A stretch of DNA of 7,173 bases from an uncultured Lysobacterales bacterium (GCA_946886865.1 CAMPJI010000108.1:1-7173), one strand, 5' to 3'; numbered from the stretch's first letter, positions 1 to 6,957 are shown. Made by a program: numbers and translations. Notes: generated from the sequence alone by a model not told the origin.

Positions 1-1
1 C

Positions 2-2227
2 CCCACCCCCGATCCCAACGCCGACCCGGCGGTCGCGTGGCAGGTCGCCGTGCCGGTGCCGCTGCCGCGGCTGTTCGACTACCGCGCCCCGCAGGGCGCC
101 CCGGCACCGCCGCCGGTGGGCCACCGGGTGCGGGTGCCGTTCGGGGCCTCGGGCGAGCGCGTCGGGGTGGTGGTCGGCGCGGCGCCCCTGCCGCCGGACG
201 ACGGCGCCCTGAAGCCGGTCACCGCGCTGCTGGATGACACCCCGCTGCTGCACGGGGAGCTGCTGGATTCGCTGCGCTGGCTGGCCCGGTACACCCATGC
301 CCCGCCCGGCGAGGTGCTGGCCACGGCACTGCCGGGCCCGCTGCGGCACGGCGAACCGCTGCCCGACACCCTCACCTGGGCCTGGCGGCTGACCGAGGCC
401 GGCGCCACCGCGCTGCCGGGCATGCGCGCCGGTCGGCCGCGGCAGCTGGCCGAGGCCCTGGGCGCCGGCCCCATCGACGAGTGCACGCTGGACGCACAGC
501 ACGACGGCTGGCGGGCCGCCGCCCGCCGCCTGCAGGGCCGCGGGCAGGCCGAACGCGTGGCCGATGACGCCGTCGCGCCGGTCGCCCCACCCCCCGGGGT
601 GCCCGGACCGGTGCCCAACGCCGAGCAGCAGGTCGCCATCGACGCCATCCGCGGCGCGGCGGGCGGGTTCGCCGCGCTGCTGCTGGACGGCGTCACCGGC
701 AGCGGCAAGACCGAGGTCTACCTGCAGGCGATCGCCGACTGCCTGGCCCGCGGCAGACAGGCGCTGGTGCTGGTGCCCGAGATCGGCCTGACGCCGCAGA
801 CGCTGGCCCGCTTCCGCGCGCGCCTGGGCGTGCCGGTGCACGCGCTGCACTCGGGCCTGTCGGATGGCGAACGGGCCCGCACCTGGGCGGCGTGCCTGCG
901 CGGGCAGGCCCGCGTCGTGGTGGGCACGCGCTCGGCGGTGTTCCTGCCGCTGCCCGACGCCGGCCTGATCGTCATCGACGAGGAGCACGACGGCAGCTTC
1001 AAGCAGCTCGACGGCATCCGCTACCACGCGCGCGATTTCGCGCTGGTGCGCGGCAAGGCACTGGAGGTGCCGGTGGTGCTGGGCAGCGCGACGCCGTCGC
1101 TGGAGTCGCTGCACAACGCCACCACCGGCCGGTATGCGCACCTGCGCCTGACCCGCCGCGCCGGCCGCGCGCAGCCGCCGCGCGTGCGCGTGGTCGACGT
1201 GCGCAAGCGGCCGCTCACCGCGGGCCTGTCGCCCGAGCTGCTGGCCGACCTCGGCCAGGTGCTGCAGGCGGGCGGGCAGGCGCTGGTGTTCAAGAACCGG
1301 CGCGGCTATGCGCCTGTGCTGCTGTGCCACGACTGCGGCTGGACCGCGCACTGCCCCCGCTGCAGCACGCCCGAGCGCGGCACGCCGATGACCGTGCACG
1401 GCGGCGGGCGCCGGCTGCAGTGCCACCACTGCGGCGCGCGACGACCGGTGCCCAACGCATGCCCCGACTGCGGTGGGCTGGCGCTGCAGGCGCAGGGCGC
1501 CGGCACCGAGCGCATCGAGGAGGCGCTGGCCGAGCGCTTCGCCGACGTCCCGGTGCTGCGCATCGACCGCGGCACCACCCAGCGCCGCGATGCGCTGGAA
1601 CAGGCGCTGGCCGGGTTCGGCGACGCGCCCGGCGTCCTGGTCGGCACGCAGATGCTGGCCAAGGGCCACGACCTGCCGCACCTCACGCGCGTGGCCGTGG
1701 TCGGCATCGACGAGGGCCTGTTCTCGGCCGACTTCCGCGCGCCGGAAAAACTCGCGCAACTGCTGATCCAGGTGGCCGGCCGCGCCGGCCGCGCCGAGAA
1801 GCCGGGCGAGGTGCTGCTGCAGACGCACCACCCCGAGCACCCGCTGCTGGCGACGCTGCTGTCGGGCGGCTACCCGGCGTTCGCCGTCGAGGAGTTGGCG
1901 CAGCGCGAGGCCGCCGGCTTCCCGCCGTTCGCGCACCTGGCGCTGCTGCGCGCGGAAGCGAAACAGCTGGATGTCGCGCACGCCTTCCTGCGCGCGGCGC
2001 GCGATGCGCTGTCCGGGGCGGCGGCCGGCGCGGTCGAACTCAGCGGCCCGCTGCCGGCACCGATGCCGCGCCGCGCCGGCTACCAGCGCGCGCAGCTGCT
2101 GCTGTCGTGCCCGACACGTGGCCCGCTGCATGCGGCGCTCGATGCCGCCTTGCCCGCGATATACGCACTGCCCGACGCACGCCGGGTGCGCTGGTCGCTG
2201 GATATCGACCCGGTCGACCTGTACTGA
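2..2227 (+). CDS. priA: Primosomal protein N' (replication restart helicase PriA), 5' partial
   Basis: PriA is the superfamily 2 DNA helicase that recognises stalled or repaired forks and starts reloading of the replicative helicase. The frame is open to the window edge. The conserved first strand (residues VAVPVPLPRLFDY) begins before the first in-frame GTG at 50, so the true start lies upstream and that GTG is too deep; residue numbers here count from it. Visible in order: N-terminal 3'-DNA-binding domain (to about 95), a linker/winged-helix region (about 105-175), Walker A GVTGSGKTE (214-222), DEEH box (310-313), and a zinc-binding region with four Cys pairs (426/429, 435/438, 458/461, 471/474). 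Then come GTQMLAKGH (532-540), the arginine-finger motif VAGRAGR (575-581) and the C-terminal domain ending DIDPVDLY. Total length (over 740 codons) fits the family (E. coli PriA 732 aa). All ATPase and zinc residues are present, so it should be active. It converges on the next gene with a 3-bp gap. Confidence 0.97.
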   Translation, partial: PTPDPNADPAVAWQVAVPVPLPRLFDYRAPQGAPAPPPVGHRVRVPFGASGERVGVVVGAAPLPPDDGALKPVTALLDDTPLLHGELLDSLRWLARYTHAPPGEVLATALPGPLRHGEPLPDTLTWAWRLTEAGATALPGMRAGRPRQLAEALGAGPIDECTLDAQHDGWRAAARRLQGRGQAERVADDAVAPVAPPPGVPGPVPNAEQQVAIDAIRGAAGGFAALLLDGVTGSGKTEVYLQAIADCLARGRQALVLVPEIGLTPQTLARFRARLGVPVHALHSGLSDGERARTWAACLRGQARVVVGTRSAVFLPLPDAGLIVIDEEHDGSFKQLDGIRYHARDFALVRGKALEVPVVLGSATPSLESLHNATTGRYAHLRLTRRAGRAQPPRVRVVDVRKRPLTAGLSPELLADLGQVLQAGGQALVFKNRRGYAPVLLCHDCGWTAHCPRCSTPERGTPMTVHGGGRRLQCHHCGARRPVPNACPDCGGLALQAQGAGTERIEEALAERFADVPVLRIDRGTTQRRDALEQALAGFGDAPGVLVGTQMLAKGHDLPHLTRVAVVGIDEGLFSADFRAPEKLAQLLIQVAGRAGRAEKPGEVLLQTHHPEHPLLATLLSGGYPAFAVEELAQREAAGFPPFAHLALLRAEAKQLDVAHAFLRAARDALSGAAAGAVELSGPLPAPMPRRAGYQRAQLLLSCPTRGPLHAALDAALPAIYALPDARRVRWSLDIDPVDLY

Positions 2228-2230
2228 CCC

Positions 2231-2983
2231 TCAGCGCGAGCGCGCGCCGGCCTTGCGCGGGCGTGCCACCGGCCTGTCGCGGATCCAGATGTTCTGGTGC
2301 TCGCGCTTGACCTCGAACAGGCCGGTCGCCTCGATCAGATCGCTGAGCTTGCGGTAGCCGTGGTTGCGCGGGTCGAACGACGCCTGGTTGGCGATCTGGT
2401 GGCCGACCGCGCCCAGGTTGGACCAGCCGTCGTCGTCGCTGGCCAGGTCGACCGCGCCACGCAGCAGCTGCACCAGCTTGGCGTCGCCGCGCAGCTCGGT
2501 GGCGGTGCGTGCGCGCGTGGCGGTGGTGTCGCCCGCGCCCGACGGCTCGCCCAGCGCCTCGACGTAGGTGAACTTGGAACACGCGTTGACGAACGGCTCG
2601 GGCGTCTTCTTCTCGCCGAAGCCATAGACCTTCATGCCGTCGGTCAGCAGGCGCATGACCAGCGGGGTGAAGTCCGCATCCGACGACACGATCGCGAAGC
2701 CATCGAGGTTGCGCGCGTACAGCAGGTCCATGGCGTCGATCACCATCGCCATGTCCGAGGCGTTCTTGCCGCGGCTGTAGGCGAACTGCTGCACGGGGCG
2801 GATCGCGTACTCGTGCAGCACCGCCTCCCAGCTCTTGATGTGCGGGTTCTTCCAGTCGCCGTACGCGCGCCGCACGTTGGCCACGCCGTAGCGCGCGACC
2901 TCCGCCAGGATCACGTCGACCTTGGCGGCCGGCGCGTTGTCGGCGTCGATCAGTACGGCGATGCGTTTCTCGGTGTCGGCCAT
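2231..2983 (-). CDS. NYN domain (LabA/DUF88-like) protein with C-terminal OST-HTH/LOTUS domain
   Basis: This 250-aa cytosolic protein has no signal peptide or membrane segment. Residues about 6-142 form an NYN (PIN-like) nuclease fold. The acidic motifs are visible: VLIDADNAP with D13, D15 and N16; GKNASDMAMVIDAMDLL with D77 and D83; and SSDADFTPLV with D102 and D104. Such clustered aspartates bind Mg2+ in PIN/NYN ribonucleases. A linker rich in Ala, Thr, Gly and Arg (about 146-164) leads to a winged-helix OST-HTH/LOTUS domain (about 165-236, ending FEVKREHQNIWIRDR), a domain known to bind RNA. The tail RPVARPRKAGARSR is basic. Family knowledge predicts an RNA-processing or RNA-degrading enzyme; substrate and partners are unknown. 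The ATG at 2983 is the first start that retains the whole NYN strand; only a weak Shine-Dalgarno-like CGGA precedes it. The gene is divergent from talB and convergent with priA, so it probably has its own promoter in 2984-3098. Confidence 0.9.
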   Translation of the reverse strand: MADTEKRIAVLIDADNAPAAKVDVILAEVARYGVANVRRAYGDWKNPHIKSWEAVLHEYAIRPVQQFAYSRGKNASDMAMVIDAMDLLYARNLDGFAIVSSDADFTPLVMRLLTDGMKVYGFGEKKTPEPFVNACSKFTYVEALGEPSGAGDTTATRARTATELRGDAKLVQLLRGAVDLASDDDGWSNLGAVGHQIANQASFDPRNHGYRKLSDLIEATGLFEVKREHQNIWIRDRPVARPRKAGARSR

Positions 2984-3031
2984 GGCGGTGTCCGGATGCG
3001 AAGTGCCGCCGAGCCTAGCGCAGCCCCGCGC

Positions 3032-3061
3032 ATGACGCCGCCACCGGGCTTCACGCACAAT
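3032..3061 (+). promoter_or_regulatory. Weak candidate sigma-70 promoter for the talB operon
   Basis: In the 115-bp divergent spacer, ATGACG (3032-3037) resembles a -35 box (4 of 6 matches to TTGACA) and CACAAT (3056-3061) resembles a -10 box (4 of 6 matches to TATAAT), with an 18-bp spacer. Initiation near 3068 would leave a leader of about 31 nt before the talB ATG. In GC-rich DNA such matches arise by chance, so this is only a candidate. I saw no equally good promoter for the divergent NYN gene and no clear operator palindrome in the spacer. Confidence 0.25.
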
Positions 3062-3098
3062 GCCGGCCGACTTCGAACCACGACAGGCACGACGCGAC

Positions 3099-4052
3099 AT
3101 GACCGATGCATTGCAGCAGCTGCGCGACCACTCCACGGTGGTGGCCGACACCGGCGACATCGAAGCGATCGCACGCTTCACGCCGCAGGACGCGACCACC
3201 AACCCGTCGCTGCTGCTGAAGGCCGCCGCGCTGCCCGCGTACGCGCCGTTGCTGCAGGCCGCCGTGGCCGATGCGCGCGGCGATGACCGCGGCCCGCGCG
3301 TGGCCGATGCCGGCGACCGACTGGCGGTGGCGATTGGCGGCGAGATCCTCAAGCTCATCCCGGGCCGGGTGTCGACCGAGGTCGATGCGCGCCTGAGCTT
3401 CGACACCGAGGGGACCATCGCGCAGGCCCGCAAGCTGGTGGCGCTGTACGACGGCGCCGGCATCGGCCGCGACCGGTTGCTGATCAAGATCGCCGCCACC
3501 TGGGCGGGCATCCGCGCGGCCGAGCGCCTGGAGCGCGAAGGCATCCAGTGCAACCTCACGCTGCTGTTCTCCTTCGCGCAGGCGGTGGCATGCGCCGAAG
3601 CCGGCGTGCACCTGATCTCGCCGTTCGTCGGGCGCATCCTCGACTGGCACCTGGCCAACGGCGCGGCGCCGCCGGCCACGCCCGATGACGACCCCGGCGT
3701 GCAGTCGGTGCGGCGCATCTGGCAGTACTACAAGCGCCACGGCTACGGCACGGTGGTGATGGGCGCGAGCTTCCGCAACACCGGGCAGGTGCGCGCGCTG
3801 GCCGGCTGCGACCGGTTGACCATCTCGCCCGAGCTGCTGGAGGCGCTGTCGCGGGACACCGCGCCGCTGGCGGCCGCGCTGGCCGATGACGGTCAGCGCC
3901 TGGCCGCGCCGGGCGTCATGACCGAGCCGGCGTTCCGCTGGCACCACAACGAGGACCCGATGGCCACCGACAAGCTGGCCGACGGCATCCGCCGCTTCGC
4001 CGCCGACCAGCGCAAGCTCGAGGCGCTGCTGGACGGGGCCATGGCCGCATGA
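3099..4052 (+). CDS. talB: Transaldolase, TalB class
   Basis: Transaldolase moves a dihydroxyacetone unit between sedoheptulose-7-phosphate and glyceraldehyde-3-phosphate, giving fructose-6-phosphate and erythrose-4-phosphate in the cytosolic non-oxidative pentose-phosphate pathway. The product is 317 aa, the same length as E. coli TalB, and co-linear with it apart from small gaps. Landmarks: VVADTGD with D17, [10 protein letters not shown] (31-40), STEVDARLS with E94, LIKIAATW with K130 as the Schiff-base lysine (K132 in E. coli), [11 protein letters not shown] with T154, and [12 protein letters not shown] with F176 and R179. All known catalytic positions are kept; phenylalanine at 176 is the transaldolase state rather than the fructose-6-phosphate aldolase state. 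An in-frame ATG at 3060 would add 13 residues unlike the family, so ATG 3099 is chosen; AGG (3085-3087) is a weak ribosome site. It is the first gene of a three-gene operon, and its TGA overlaps the next ATG. Confidence 0.97.
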   Translation: MTDALQQLRDHSTVVADTGDIEAIARFTPQDATTNPSLLLKAAALPAYAPLLQAAVADARGDDRGPRVADAGDRLAVAIGGEILKLIPGRVSTEVDARLSFDTEGTIAQARKLVALYDGAGIGRDRLLIKIAATWAGIRAAERLEREGIQCNLTLLFSFAQAVACAEAGVHLISPFVGRILDWHLANGAAPPATPDDDPGVQSVRRIWQYYKRHGYGTVVMGASFRNTGQVRALAGCDRLTISPELLEALSRDTAPLAAALADDGQRLAAPGVMTEPAFRWHHNEDPMATDKLADGIRRFAADQRKLEALLDGAMAA

Positions 4053-5371
4053 GCGCGGCCGCCGCGCCGCTGACGCCCGCGCGCCGCCTGCGCAGCATCT
4101 TCAGCGGCTCGGTCGGCAACCTGGTGGAGTGGTACGACTGGTACGTCTACGCCGCCTTCTCGCTGTACTTCGCGCAGGTGTTCTTTCCCGCCGGCGACCG
4201 CACCACGCAACTGCTCAACACCGCGGCGATCTTCGCCGTCGGCTTCCTGATGCGCCCGCTCGGCGGCTGGCTGCTGGGCCGGTACGCCGACCGCCACGGC
4301 CGCAAGGCCGCGCTGCTGCTGTCGGTGCTGATGATGTGCACCGGCTCGCTGATCATCACCTTCACCCCCGGCTACGCCAGCATCGGCGTCGCCGCGCCGG
4401 TGCTGCTGGTGCTGGCGCGGCTGCTGCAGGGCCTGAGCGTGGGCGGCGAGTACGGCACCTCGGCGACCTACCTCAGCGAGATGGCCACGCGCGAGCACCG
4501 CGGCTTCTGGTCCAGCTTCCAGTACGTGACGCTGATCCTCGGCCACCTGCTGGCGCTGGGGGTGCTGATCCTCTTGCAGCAGGTGCTGCTGACCGACGAA
4601 CAGCTGCGCGAGTGGGGCTGGCGCATCCCGTTCGCGATCGGCGCGCTGGCCGCGGTCACCGCGGTGTGGCTGCGGCGCAACATGCTCGAGACCGAGACCT
4701 TCGCGCGCAGCGAGGCCGTCGCCGACGCCACTGGCCAGCAGCGGCAGGGCACGCTGCGCGCACTGATGCAGCACCCGCGCGCGGTGCTCACCGTCATCGG
4801 CCTGACCATGGGCGGGACGCTGGCGTTCTATACGTACACCACGTACATGCACAAGTTCCTGGTCAACAGCGCCGGGCTGGACGGCCGCACCGCGTCCTTG
4901 CTCAATGCCTCCACGCTGCTGCTGTACATGCTGATGCAGCCGCTGGTGGGCGCGCTGTCGGACCGCATCGGCCGGCGCCCGATCCTGATCGCGTTCGGCG
5001 TGCTGGGCACGGCGCTCACCTACCCGATCCTGTCGCACCTGCAGGACGTGCAGAGCGCCGGCGAGGCGTTCTGGCTGATCCTGGCGGCGCTGGCGATCGT
5101 CAGCGGCTATACCGCGATCAACGCTGTGGTGAAGGCCGAACTGTTCCCGGTGGAGGTGCGCGCGCTCGGCGTCGGCCTGCCGTACGCGCTGACCGTGGCG
5201 CTGTTCGGCGGCACCGCCGAGTACGTCGCGCTGTGGTTCAAGCAGGCCGGCATGGAGAGCGGCTTCTACTGGTACGTCACCGCCTGCATCGCGTGTTCGT
5301 TGCTGGTCTACCTGTGGATGCCCGACACGCGCCGCACCTCGCGCATCGACGCCGACGAGGCCCGCGCATGA
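4049..5371 (+). CDS. kgtP: MFS metabolite:H+ symporter, probable 2-oxoglutarate permease (KgtP-like)
   Basis: This 440-aa inner-membrane protein has the twelve-helix layout of the major facilitator superfamily, metabolite:H+ symporter (MHS) family. It resembles E. coli KgtP (432 aa), which imports 2-oxoglutarate with protons, through long shared blocks recalled from memory: [12 protein letters not shown] (23-34), [14 protein letters not shown] (65-78), ADRHGRK (80-86, the MFS loop 2-3 motif), [21 protein letters not shown] (124-144), [13 protein letters not shown] (187-199), [10 protein letters not shown] (301-310, second-half repeat of the loop motif), [19 protein letters not shown] (362-380) and [10 protein letters not shown] (387-396). 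The intramembrane arginine R69 and loop residues D81 and R85 match charged positions of KgtP. Another dicarboxylate or a betaine-like solute is possible, since MHS specificity is hard to read from sequence. ATG overlaps the talB stop by 4 bp (ATGA), with GGACGGGG (4031-4038) upstream, indicating translational coupling. Confidence 0.9.
   Translation: MSAAAAPLTPARRLRSIFSGSVGNLVEWYDWYVYAAFSLYFAQVFFPAGDRTTQLLNTAAIFAVGFLMRPLGGWLLGRYADRHGRKAALLLSVLMMCTGSLIITFTPGYASIGVAAPVLLVLARLLQGLSVGGEYGTSATYLSEMATREHRGFWSSFQYVTLILGHLLALGVLILLQQVLLTDEQLREWGWRIPFAIGALAAVTAVWLRRNMLETETFARSEAVADATGQQRQGTLRALMQHPRAVLTVIGLTMGGTLAFYTYTTYMHKFLVNSAGLDGRTASLLNASTLLLYMLMQPLVGALSDRIGRRPILIAFGVLGTALTYPILSHLQDVQSAGEAFWLILAALAIVSGYTAINAVVKAELFPVEVRALGVGLPYALTVALFGGTAEYVALWFKQAGMESGFYWYVTACIACSLLVYLWMPDTRRTSRIDADEARA
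5357..5360 (+). promoter_or_regulatory. Ribosome binding site deciding the ndh start
   Basis: GAGG lies 7 nt upstream of the ATG at 5368, inside the last codons of the permease gene. The ndh reading frame stays open far upstream (to about 4129), so frame length cannot set the start. This site, the ATGA overlap and the position of the FAD-binding first strand do. Confidence 0.6.
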
Positions 5372-6642
5372 GCGCGCCACTGCCACACGTGGTCGTGATC
5401 GGCGGCGGCTTCGCCGGGCTGTGGGCGACGCGCGCACTCGCCGGCGCCCCGGTGCGCGTGACGCTGGTCGACCGGCGCAACCACCACCTGTTCCAGCCGC
5501 TGCTGTACCAGGTCGCCACCGCCGGGCTGTCCGCGCCCGACATCGCCGCGCCGCTGCGCCACATCCTGCGGCGGCAGCGCAACGTGGAAGTGCGCCTGGG
5601 CGAGGCCACCGGCATCGACCTGCCGGCGCGCTGCGTGCAGCTGGCCGACGGCGACGCGCTGCACTACGACCACCTGGTGGTGGCCAGTGGGGCCACGCAT
5701 GCCTACTTCGGCCGCGACGACTGGGCCGCGCACGCCCCGGGGCTGAAGACGCTGGACGACGCGCTGGCGATCCGCCGCCGGCTGCTGCTGGCGTTCGAAC
5801 GCGCCGAAGCCACCGACGACCCCGACGAGCGCGCCGCCTGGCTCAGCTTCGCCGTGGTCGGCGGCGGGCCGACCGGCGTGGAGCTGGCCGGCACGTTGGC
5901 GGAGATCGCGCGGCACACGCTGCGTGCGGAGTTCCGCCGTATCGATCCCGCGCAGGCCCGCGTGCGGCTCGTCGAGGCGGGTCCCCGGGTGCTGGCGTCG
6001 TTCCCCGAATCGCTGTCGGCGCGCGCACGCACGCAACTGGAGCGGCTCGGCGTGGAGGTGCTGACCGGCCGGCCGGTGGAGGCGATCGACGCATACGGCT
6101 TCCGCATGGGCGGCGTCGACGTGCCGGCGCGCACCGTGCTGTGGGCCGCCGGCGTCGCCGCCTCGCCGCTGGGGGCGCTGCTGGATGCGCCGCGCGACCG
6201 GGCCGGACGCGTGCGCGTGGCGCCGGACCTGAGCGTGCCGGGGCATCCGGAGGTGTTCGTAGCCGGCGACCTCGCCGCGGTCGAACAGGACGGGCGGCCG
6301 GTGCCCGGCGTCGCACCGGCCGCCAAGCAGATGGGCGCGCACGTGGCGCGCGTCATCCGTGCGCGACTGGCCGGCAAGAGTGCGCCGGCGTTCCGCTACC
6401 GCGACTTCGGCAACCTCGCGACCATCGGCCGCATGGCCGCGGTGGTCGACCTGCACGGCTGGAAGCTGTCGGGCGTGCTGGCGTGGTGGTTCTGGCTGGC
6501 CGCGCACGTGTTCTTCCTGATCGGCTTCCGCAACCGGCTGATCGTGCTGATCAACTGGGCGTGGGCGTACTGGAGCTACCAGCGGCACGCGCGGATCATC
6601 CTGGAGGCGCCTGAAGGCGAAGGCGACGGTGGTGCGCGCTGA
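5368..6642 (+). CDS. ndh: Type II NADH:quinone oxidoreductase (NDH-2), FAD-dependent
   Basis: NDH-2 oxidises NADH and reduces membrane quinone without pumping protons; it sits on the cytoplasmic face of the inner membrane. The 424-aa length is normal for the family. Residues 8-17 (VVVIGGGFAG) are the FAD Rossmann motif, followed by the family block HHLFQPLLYQVATAGLS (39-55). A second Rossmann motif, VVGGGPTGVELAG (163-175), binds NADH; E203 at the end of the following strand (VRLVEAG) favours NADH over NADPH. VFVAGDLA (296-303) is the second flavin motif. The quinone-site motif, often written AQxAxQ, appears as APAAKQ (316-321). Hydrophobic stretches at about 367-386 and 390-403, then YWSYQRHARII, form the membrane-anchoring tail. 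ATG overlaps the permease stop by 4 bp. Related flavoproteins such as sulfide:quinone reductase are less likely because the LFQPLLYQVAT block and tail are NDH-2 traits. The symbol is by family; paralogues may exist elsewhere. Confidence 0.93.
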   Translation: MSAPLPHVVVIGGGFAGLWATRALAGAPVRVTLVDRRNHHLFQPLLYQVATAGLSAPDIAAPLRHILRRQRNVEVRLGEATGIDLPARCVQLADGDALHYDHLVVASGATHAYFGRDDWAAHAPGLKTLDDALAIRRRLLLAFERAEATDDPDERAAWLSFAVVGGGPTGVELAGTLAEIARHTLRAEFRRIDPAQARVRLVEAGPRVLASFPESLSARARTQLERLGVEVLTGRPVEAIDAYGFRMGGVDVPARTVLWAAGVAASPLGALLDAPRDRAGRVRVAPDLSVPGHPEVFVAGDLAAVEQDGRPVPGVAPAAKQMGAHVARVIRARLAGKSAPAFRYRDFGNLATIGRMAAVVDLHGWKLSGVLAWWFWLAAHVFFLIGFRNRLIVLINWAWAYWSYQRHARIILEAPEGEGDGGAR

Positions 6643-6677
6643 CCCGTGCGCGGGCACATCCGACTACTTCAACTCTC

Positions 6678-6710
6678 GTCATTCCCGCGAAGGCGGGAAT
6701 CCAAGGACGT
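6678..6710 (+). repeat. Left 33-bp arm with palindromic core
   Basis: The core at 6681-6700 is a perfect palindrome: ATTCCCGC, loop GAAG, then GCGGGAAT. The arm continues with CCAAGGACGT. It can form an 8-bp GC-rich hairpin in DNA or RNA. Confidence 0.85.
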
Positions 6711-6809
6711 CCAGCCTTTGAAAAACAGAGCCGGATCGCTGCCCCATCTTCGCGGGGACGGGAGAAAATGCCGGTCGGGTTCCTTCGAGTCTCTCGTGCA
6801 GGCTCTTAT

Positions 6810-6846
6810 CCATGGTCGTGCGAACGGTGAACAACCACGTCCATGG
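6810..6846. repeat. Internal imperfect inverted repeat
   Basis: CCATGGTCGTG (6810-6820) faces CACGTCCATGG (6836-6846), pairing at 10 of 11 positions across a 15-nt loop. The right half lies inside the element's right arm, so this hairpin and the long outer stem cannot form together. Confidence 0.55.
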
Positions 6847-6869
6847 ATTCCCGCCTTCGCGGGAATGAC
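6837..6869 (-). repeat. Right 33-bp arm with palindromic core
   Basis: This is the reverse complement of the left arm with one mismatch: T in place of A, just after the GGGAATCCA segment when read on the minus strand. The core palindrome occupies 6847-6866. Confidence 0.85.
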
Positions 6870-6902
6870 GGGCAAAGGCGGGTCCGCGGCACTGCCGTAA
6901 CG

Positions 6903-6928
6903 AAAAACGGCCCGCCGAAGCGGGCCGT
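6903..6928 (-). terminator. Intrinsic terminator of the S9 peptidase gene
   Basis: Read on the minus strand, ACGGCCCG and CGGGCCGT form a perfect 8-bp stem (6907-6914 with 6921-6928) around the loop CTTCGG, a stable UUCG-like loop. The stem runs into a T tract (complement of AAAAA at 6903-6907). It lies about 30 bp past the peptidase stop codon. On the plus strand the stem is followed by CCCTGTG, without a T run, so it should not efficiently stop ndh transcripts by the classical mechanism. Confidence 0.85.
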
Positions 6929-6957
6929 CCCTGTGTCATCAAGACGACACGGCGCGA

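Larger units (their letters stand above)
6678..6869. mobile_element. MITE-like or paired-REP element bounded by 33-bp inverted repeats
   Basis: The 192-bp unit begins and ends with 33-bp arms in inverted orientation that match at 32 of 33 positions. The 126-bp interior has no coding capacity and no transposase fragment. I see no convincing target-site duplication in the immediate flanks. Two explanations fit: a non-autonomous miniature element moved by an enzyme in trans, or two copies of a dispersed palindromic repeat placed head to head. The sequence supports the symmetry directly; mobility is inference. Confidence 0.6.
6643..6957. other. 315-bp convergent intergenic region without a credible gene
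   Basis: The gap separates the ndh stop from the peptidase stop on the other strand. Its A+T content is visibly higher than in the neighbouring genes (for example runs of A near 6720 and 6765). It contains the inverted-repeat element at 6678-6869 and the minus-strand terminator at 6903-6928. Short open frames crossing it encode only the peptides that the palindromic repeat produces in any frame (such as IPAFAGMT or SFPRRRES), so no protein is called. No tRNA-like or riboswitch-like structure was noticed. Confidence 0.8.

Noticed and set aside
892..2310. A 472-codon plus-strand open frame within priA in another frame.
   Set aside because: Arg/Ala-rich shadow of priA with no recognisable domain.
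2984..3718. Extension of the NYN frame about 245 codons upstream on the minus strand, into talB.
   Set aside because: The extra sequence has no domain and lies antisense to talB. The NYN fold begins directly after the ATG at 2983.
4129..5367. The ndh frame is open for 413 codons upstream of its ATG, suggesting a possible fusion protein.
   Set aside because: The upstream translation is low-complexity Arg/Ala/Gly-rich and overlaps the permease in another frame. The ATGA overlap and GAGG site mark the real start at 5368.
3893..5437. A 514-codon open frame on the minus strand opposite talB and the permease gene.
   Set aside because: It is extremely rich in Gln, His, Arg and Ala without domain pattern, and lies antisense to two well-recognised genes. 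In DNA this GC-rich, stop codons are scarce in the complementary frames, so this is a shadow.
5308..6657. A 449-codon minus-strand open frame covering ndh.
   Set aside because: Same Gln/His/Arg-rich shadow composition, antisense to a clear NDH-2 gene.
6678..6869. The two repeats as a minimal CRISPR array.
   Set aside because: There are only two copies, in inverted rather than direct orientation, with a single 126-bp interval and no cas gene nearby.
6646..6900. Small open frames across the repeat element, including one of 84 codons with peptides such as SFPRRRES and IPAFAGMT.
   Set aside because: These peptides are translations of the palindromic repeat and are a well-known source of spurious small-protein annotations.
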